From contig JAKAMD010000125.1 in assembly GCA_021823875.1 (NCBI GenBank), positions 1 through 8,942 on the forward strand: a DNA stretch of 8,942 nt, written 5' to 3'. Source of the stretch: Pseudomonadota bacterium. GTDB lineage: Bacteria; Pseudomonadota; Alphaproteobacteria; Rhizobiales; Xanthobacteraceae. Below the pieces are notes generated by a model. The model worked only from the letters and a program-made list of their open reading frames with translations. It was not told the DNA's origin and did not search any database. Of this stretch, positions 5,981 through 8,942 are shown in pieces. Numbering within the stretch: the first letter of the stretch is position 1; every line of letters starts with the position of its first letter. A program made the translations under genes and the position numbers.

Positions 5981-7972
5981 TTAGCCGTCCGCCGGCTCCA
6001 TGCCGAGCGTGCGGATGCGCGCACGCACCGCCTCGTCGCGCAGGGCGGCCAAAAAGGCCTGCACCGCAGGGCGTTCCCGCCGTTTCTCGACCAGCAGAAA
6101 ATCGTAATGTTCCGGCGCCACCGGAATGAAGCTGAGGCCGTAAAGCCGCGCCACCGGCTCGATGGCGAGCCCCCAGTCGGCACGCTCCTGCGCGATCGCT
6201 GCCGCCACCGCATTGTGCGATTTCGGCTGGTTGGCATAGCCGGGCGGACGGACGCCTGCGAGCAGCCGGTCGACTAGCACGCGGGTGCCGGAACCGGCAT
6301 TGCGGTTGACCATCAATGCGGATGCGTCGGCGAGTGCAGCCTGCAAAGCCTGTTGCGCGTCCTTACCTTCGAAACGCGCGTCGCCGGGGCGGAACAGGAT
6401 GCCCTGCATGCGCCGCCAACCGGGGACCAATGAAAGGCGGGACGTCGCCAGATGCACATTGTATTGGCCGCTTGCCGGATCGATCAGATGCACGGGCGCC
6501 ACGTCACATTCGCCGCGGCTGGCCGCCGCCACGCCGCCGAGACTGCCGACTGCGAGGACACGCGTTGCGAAACCGCGCTCATTGAGCGCGCCCACCACCA
6601 CATCGAGCGCGACGTCGTGGCTGCCCATGATGACGAGATCGGGCGCGTGCGCCGCGCTGCCGATCAGCGTTACTTGTGCTTCGGTATTGGCATCGATTGC
6701 GGAGGCGAGCGCGTCGATCTCGATGAAGCCGTCGGCCTGCGAGAAGCTCGTCACCGCGCCGGAGCCTTTGCCGGTCGGAAAGGCAACCGTGCCTTCCTCG
6801 CCATTGACCAGCGACACCAGCAGGAACTCCTTGCGCCCCAGTTCAGACGCGACGCGCACCGGCACCGTCGCGGTCAAGGTCTCGGCGGCTTCCGGCGGCA
6901 GGCCGGCGCGGGCACGGATCACCGGCGCGACGAAAGCGTGGAAGGTGAAGATCGCCGAGGTCGGAAAGCCGGGCAGCACCACGATCGGCTTGTTGCCGGC
7001 AACCGCCAAGCAAAGCGGCTTACCGGGCTTGAGCGCGACACCATGCACCACGATGCCGGGCTGGCCCAGCTTCGAGATGATGGTATGCGACAGGTCGCCA
7101 GCACCTTTCGAAGTGCCACCTGAGAGCACCACCATATCGGCTTCATCAAGCGCGCGCCGCACTGCGGCTTCCAGCGCCGCCGCGTCATCGGGATAGGCGC
7201 CACGTGCGAGCGGCACGCCACCGGCTTCCTGCACGGCGGCGGCGATGATGGCGCCGTTGCTGTCGTAGACGCCGGCGGGTTTCAGCGGTTCGCCCGGCTG
7301 GGTGAGTTCGTCGCCGGTCGAAAGCACCGCCACCACCGGCCGCCGCACCACATCGACCTCAGCACGTCCGCAGGCCGCCAGCATACCGATCTCGCGCGAG
7401 CCGATGCGGGTGCCGCGCCGAAGCAAAGTTTCTCCGCGTGCGATGTCGGAGCCAGCATAAGAGACGAATTGCCCGGGACCGGCGGCGCGGCGCAATTCGA
7501 TGCTGGGACCGCCGTCGTCAATCAATTCGGTGTGCTCGATCATCACCACGCAATCGGCGCCGCGCGGCATCACACCGCCGGTGGCGATAGTGGTGGCAGT
7601 GCCGGGCGTGACTTCCAGGGCCGGCGCATGGCCGCAGGCAATCACTTCCGGATTGAGCCGCAGCACTTTCGGGCTGGTGTCGCTGGCGCCCATGGTGTCG
7701 GTGGCGTGCAACGCAAAACCGTCAACATTGGAACGGTCGAACGGCGGCGCATCGACCGAGGCGACGACATCGTGCGCAAGCACGCGGGTCAGAGCCGCGG
7801 ACAGCGGCACGCGCTCTGGCTGAAGCGGCGTCAGGTCGAGATGGGCCGCGAACCGCGCGCGTGCTTCCTCGGCCGAGATCACCTCCAGGAACTGCTCCTG
7901 GCGCGCGGCAGCGCGCACGCGCGCCACCAGGTCGGCGTCGTCGGTGAGCGGGAGCTTGCGGGTCTCGTTCAT
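5981..7972 (-). CDS. MoeA-type molybdopterin molybdenumtransferase fused to PBP-like domain
   Basis: This 663-residue cytosolic protein has two parts. Residues 1 to about 440 are a complete MoeA, which inserts molybdate into adenylylated molybdopterin. Visible motifs are FDRSNVDGFAL (78-88), SGGTSKGAGD (284-293, with the conserved Asp), KPGKP (315-319) and LPGFPTSA (333-340). Residues about 446-663 are a periplasmic-binding-protein/LysR-substrate-like domain (PBP_like type), with IMGSHD near its start and NRNAGSGTR (556-564); no signal peptide precedes it, so it works in the cytosol, plausibly sensing or holding molybdate, tungstate or a pterin. The start is ATG at 7972, which overlaps the upstream stop as ATGA; an in-frame GTG at 7978 is two codons earlier. 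This MoeA-PBP fusion is a known architecture in proteobacteria. The catalytic role is established for MoeA; the sensing role is inference. Confidence 0.93.
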   Translation of the reverse strand: MNETRKLPLTDDADLVARVRAAARQEQFLEVISAEEARARFAAHLDLTPLQPERVPLSAALTRVLAHDVVASVDAPPFDRSNVDGFALHATDTMGASDTSPKVLRLNPEVIACGHAPALEVTPGTATTIATGGVMPRGADCVVMIEHTELIDDGGPSIELRRAAGPGQFVSYAGSDIARGETLLRRGTRIGSREIGMLAACGRAEVDVVRRPVVAVLSTGDELTQPGEPLKPAGVYDSNGAIIAAAVQEAGGVPLARGAYPDDAAALEAAVRRALDEADMVVLSGGTSKGAGDLSHTIISKLGQPGIVVHGVALKPGKPLCLAVAGNKPIVVLPGFPTSAIFTFHAFVAPVIRARAGLPPEAAETLTATVPVRVASELGRKEFLLVSLVNGEEGTVAFPTGKGSGAVTSFSQADGFIEIDALASAIDANTEAQVTLIGSAAHAPDLVIMGSHDVALDVVVGALNERGFATRVLAVGSLGGVAAASRGECDVAPVHLIDPASGQYNVHLATSRLSLVPGWRRMQGILFRPGDARFEGKDAQQALQAALADASALMVNRNAGSGTRVLVDRLLAGVRPPGYANQPKSHNAVAAAIAQERADWGLAIEPVARLYGLSFIPVAPEHYDFLLVEKRRERPAVQAFLAALRDEAVRARIRTLGMEPADG

Positions 7973-8942
7973 GGCCACGGGCTTACCGAAACCTGCGCGC
8001 CGGCGGAATAGCCTTCGCTGTCGGCCGGCACCAGGATCCAGCCATCGGCGCGCACCAGCGCCGAGAACGGCAGATATTTGCTCGCCAACGGCTCCACCTT
8101 ATCGGACGCGTCCACCAAGCGGCGCATCGGCACCACCTCGGCAAGGCCGACGGTGGAGACCACTTTTCGAGAGAGCGTGAGCCGCTCGGCCGGCTCGTGG
8201 TCCTTGGCGATATTGCTGCCGGCGAGCCGCTGCAGCAGGCGCCGTCCGATCGTCAGCCAGACCGCCAGCGCTGCATCGAGCCGCCCCGGCAGCAGCAGCA
8301 CCGGACATTTGCCGACAAAGCCGAGCGCGGCGGTTTCGCCCGGAGTCAATGCGATGCCATGCACCGTCAACTGGCCTTCGCGCACCAGCGTGCTAACACT
8401 GACGTCATTGCGGCCGCCGCCGGTGCCACCAATGGCGATGACAGCGTCGGTCACGCCGGAACCGAGCGCCGTACCTAAACCACGCTCCGTGTCGTCAAGC
8501 CGCACGGTCCCGCCGCGGCGCTCGATATCGCTCGAGATCAGCCGGGCGGCGGCGCCGATGATGGCATCGCCACGCCGTCCCGCCACGGTGACATGCGGCT
8601 CACGAACGTTGACGCGCATGACACCGGCTGACACCAGCGCCGCAATATCGACGCCGCGCAGCCGTTCGCCGGTCCGGCGCAGCGGCACCGTCGGATCGCA
8701 ATCGCCGCCCGCCCACAGCACGCCATGACCCGGTGTCACCGGCGCAAGCGCCTCGGCGCGGCCATCGCTGACCTTGACCGCGTCGAGCGGGGCGACGCTG
8801 TCCGCGCCGGTCGGCAGGAACTGGCCAGCTTCCACGCGCTGCGGCGGGTTGAGGAGCGGCGCCGGCGCATAGCCGCCGGCATCGAGCGTGGCATCGGCGC
8901 TGAGCGCCCAGCCGTCGATCAGTGCAAGGGCGGCACCCGGCC
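7969..8942 (-). CDS. MoeA-like molybdopterin-binding protein, 5'-truncated, divergent active site
   Basis: The frame is open from the window end, so the N-terminus is missing; 324 codons plus two bases are visible. It begins mid-domain with ALIDGWALSAD, equivalent to the DGxA region of MoeA. A GTG at 8835 is an internal codon, not the start, because homologous sequence continues upstream. The molybdopterin-binding core is recognisable as IAIGGTGGGRND (coded at 8404-8439), retaining the final Asp. The next two active-site elements have diverged: the KPGKP lysine motif is TPGET (8332-8346) and LPGNPxSA is LPGRLDAAL. The protein may therefore bind molybdopterin without transferring metal. It is the first visible gene of the operon and couples by ATGA to the MoeA-PBP fusion, suggesting the two act together, perhaps as a heteromer. 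Molybdopterin-binding assignment is firm; lost catalysis is inference. Confidence 0.88.
   Translation of the reverse strand, partial: PGAALALIDGWALSADATLDAGGYAPAPLLNPPQRVEAGQFLPTGADSVAPLDAVKVSDGRAEALAPVTPGHGVLWAGGDCDPTVPLRRTGERLRGVDIAALVSAGVMRVNVREPHVTVAGRRGDAIIGAAARLISSDIERRGGTVRLDDTERGLGTALGSGVTDAVIAIGGTGGGRNDVSVSTLVREGQLTVHGIALTPGETAALGFVGKCPVLLLPGRLDAALAVWLTIGRRLLQRLAGSNIAKDHEPAERLTLSRKVVSTVGLAEVVPMRRLVDASDKVEPLASKYLPFSALVRADGWILVPADSEGYSAGAQVSVSPWP

Noticed and set aside
6285..7196. 303-codon plus-strand open frame
   Set aside because: It is antisense to the MoeA core of the fusion gene, whose motifs are intact. Its product is Ser/Ala/Arg-rich without any domain, typical of a GC-rich shadow frame.
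8078..8728. 216-codon plus-strand open frame
   Set aside because: It is antisense to the MoeA-like paralogue and is Ser/Pro/Arg-rich, as expected of a shadow frame.

Overview
The window is about 9 kb of GC-rich, densely coding DNA with the look of an alphaproteobacterium, probably a Hyphomicrobiales member of the Bradyrhizobium/Rhodopseudomonas/Xanthobacteraceae type. That placement is inferred from base composition, codon use and the DUF6505/DUF6352/ferredoxin gene set; there is no rRNA or other taxonomic marker here. No tRNA, rRNA, CRISPR array or mobile element was seen.

Layout. (1) 1-2004, minus strand: a three-gene operon read right to left, consisting of a biotin/lipoate-ligase-fold protein, a DUF6505-type protein and a DUF6352-type protein (cut by the window start). 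Both junctions are 4-base ATGA stop/start overlaps. (2) 2005-2158: a short divergent intergenic region with a candidate minus-strand promoter and a perfect 16-bp inverted repeat. (3) 2159-4192, plus strand: a 677-residue iron-sulfur protein with an HdrA-like cysteine domain, four ferredoxin-type clusters and a C-terminal four-cysteine site. (4) 4193-4370: a gap with hairpins and an AT-rich palindromic patch, followed by a 78-residue unknown protein (4371-4607, plus). (5) 4649-8942, minus strand: a second operon read right to left, with a degenerate MoeA-like protein (cut by the window end), a MoeA fused to a periplasmic-binding-protein-like domain, and an exported WD40 propeller fused to cytochrome c. 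The first junction is again ATGA; the second is a 39-nt gap.

Taken together, the genes point to molybdenum-cofactor handling (two MoeA homologues) combined with multi-cluster electron transfer or iron-sulfur chemistry and a periplasmic haem protein. A reasonable inference is that this is an accessory or maturation module for a molybdenum- or tungsten-dependent oxidoreductase, such as a formate-dehydrogenase-type enzyme, whose catalytic subunits lie outside the window. The ligase-fold protein appears to lack catalytic residues. The DUF6505 and DUF6352 proteins have no function known to me and are the most likely place for undescribed biology.
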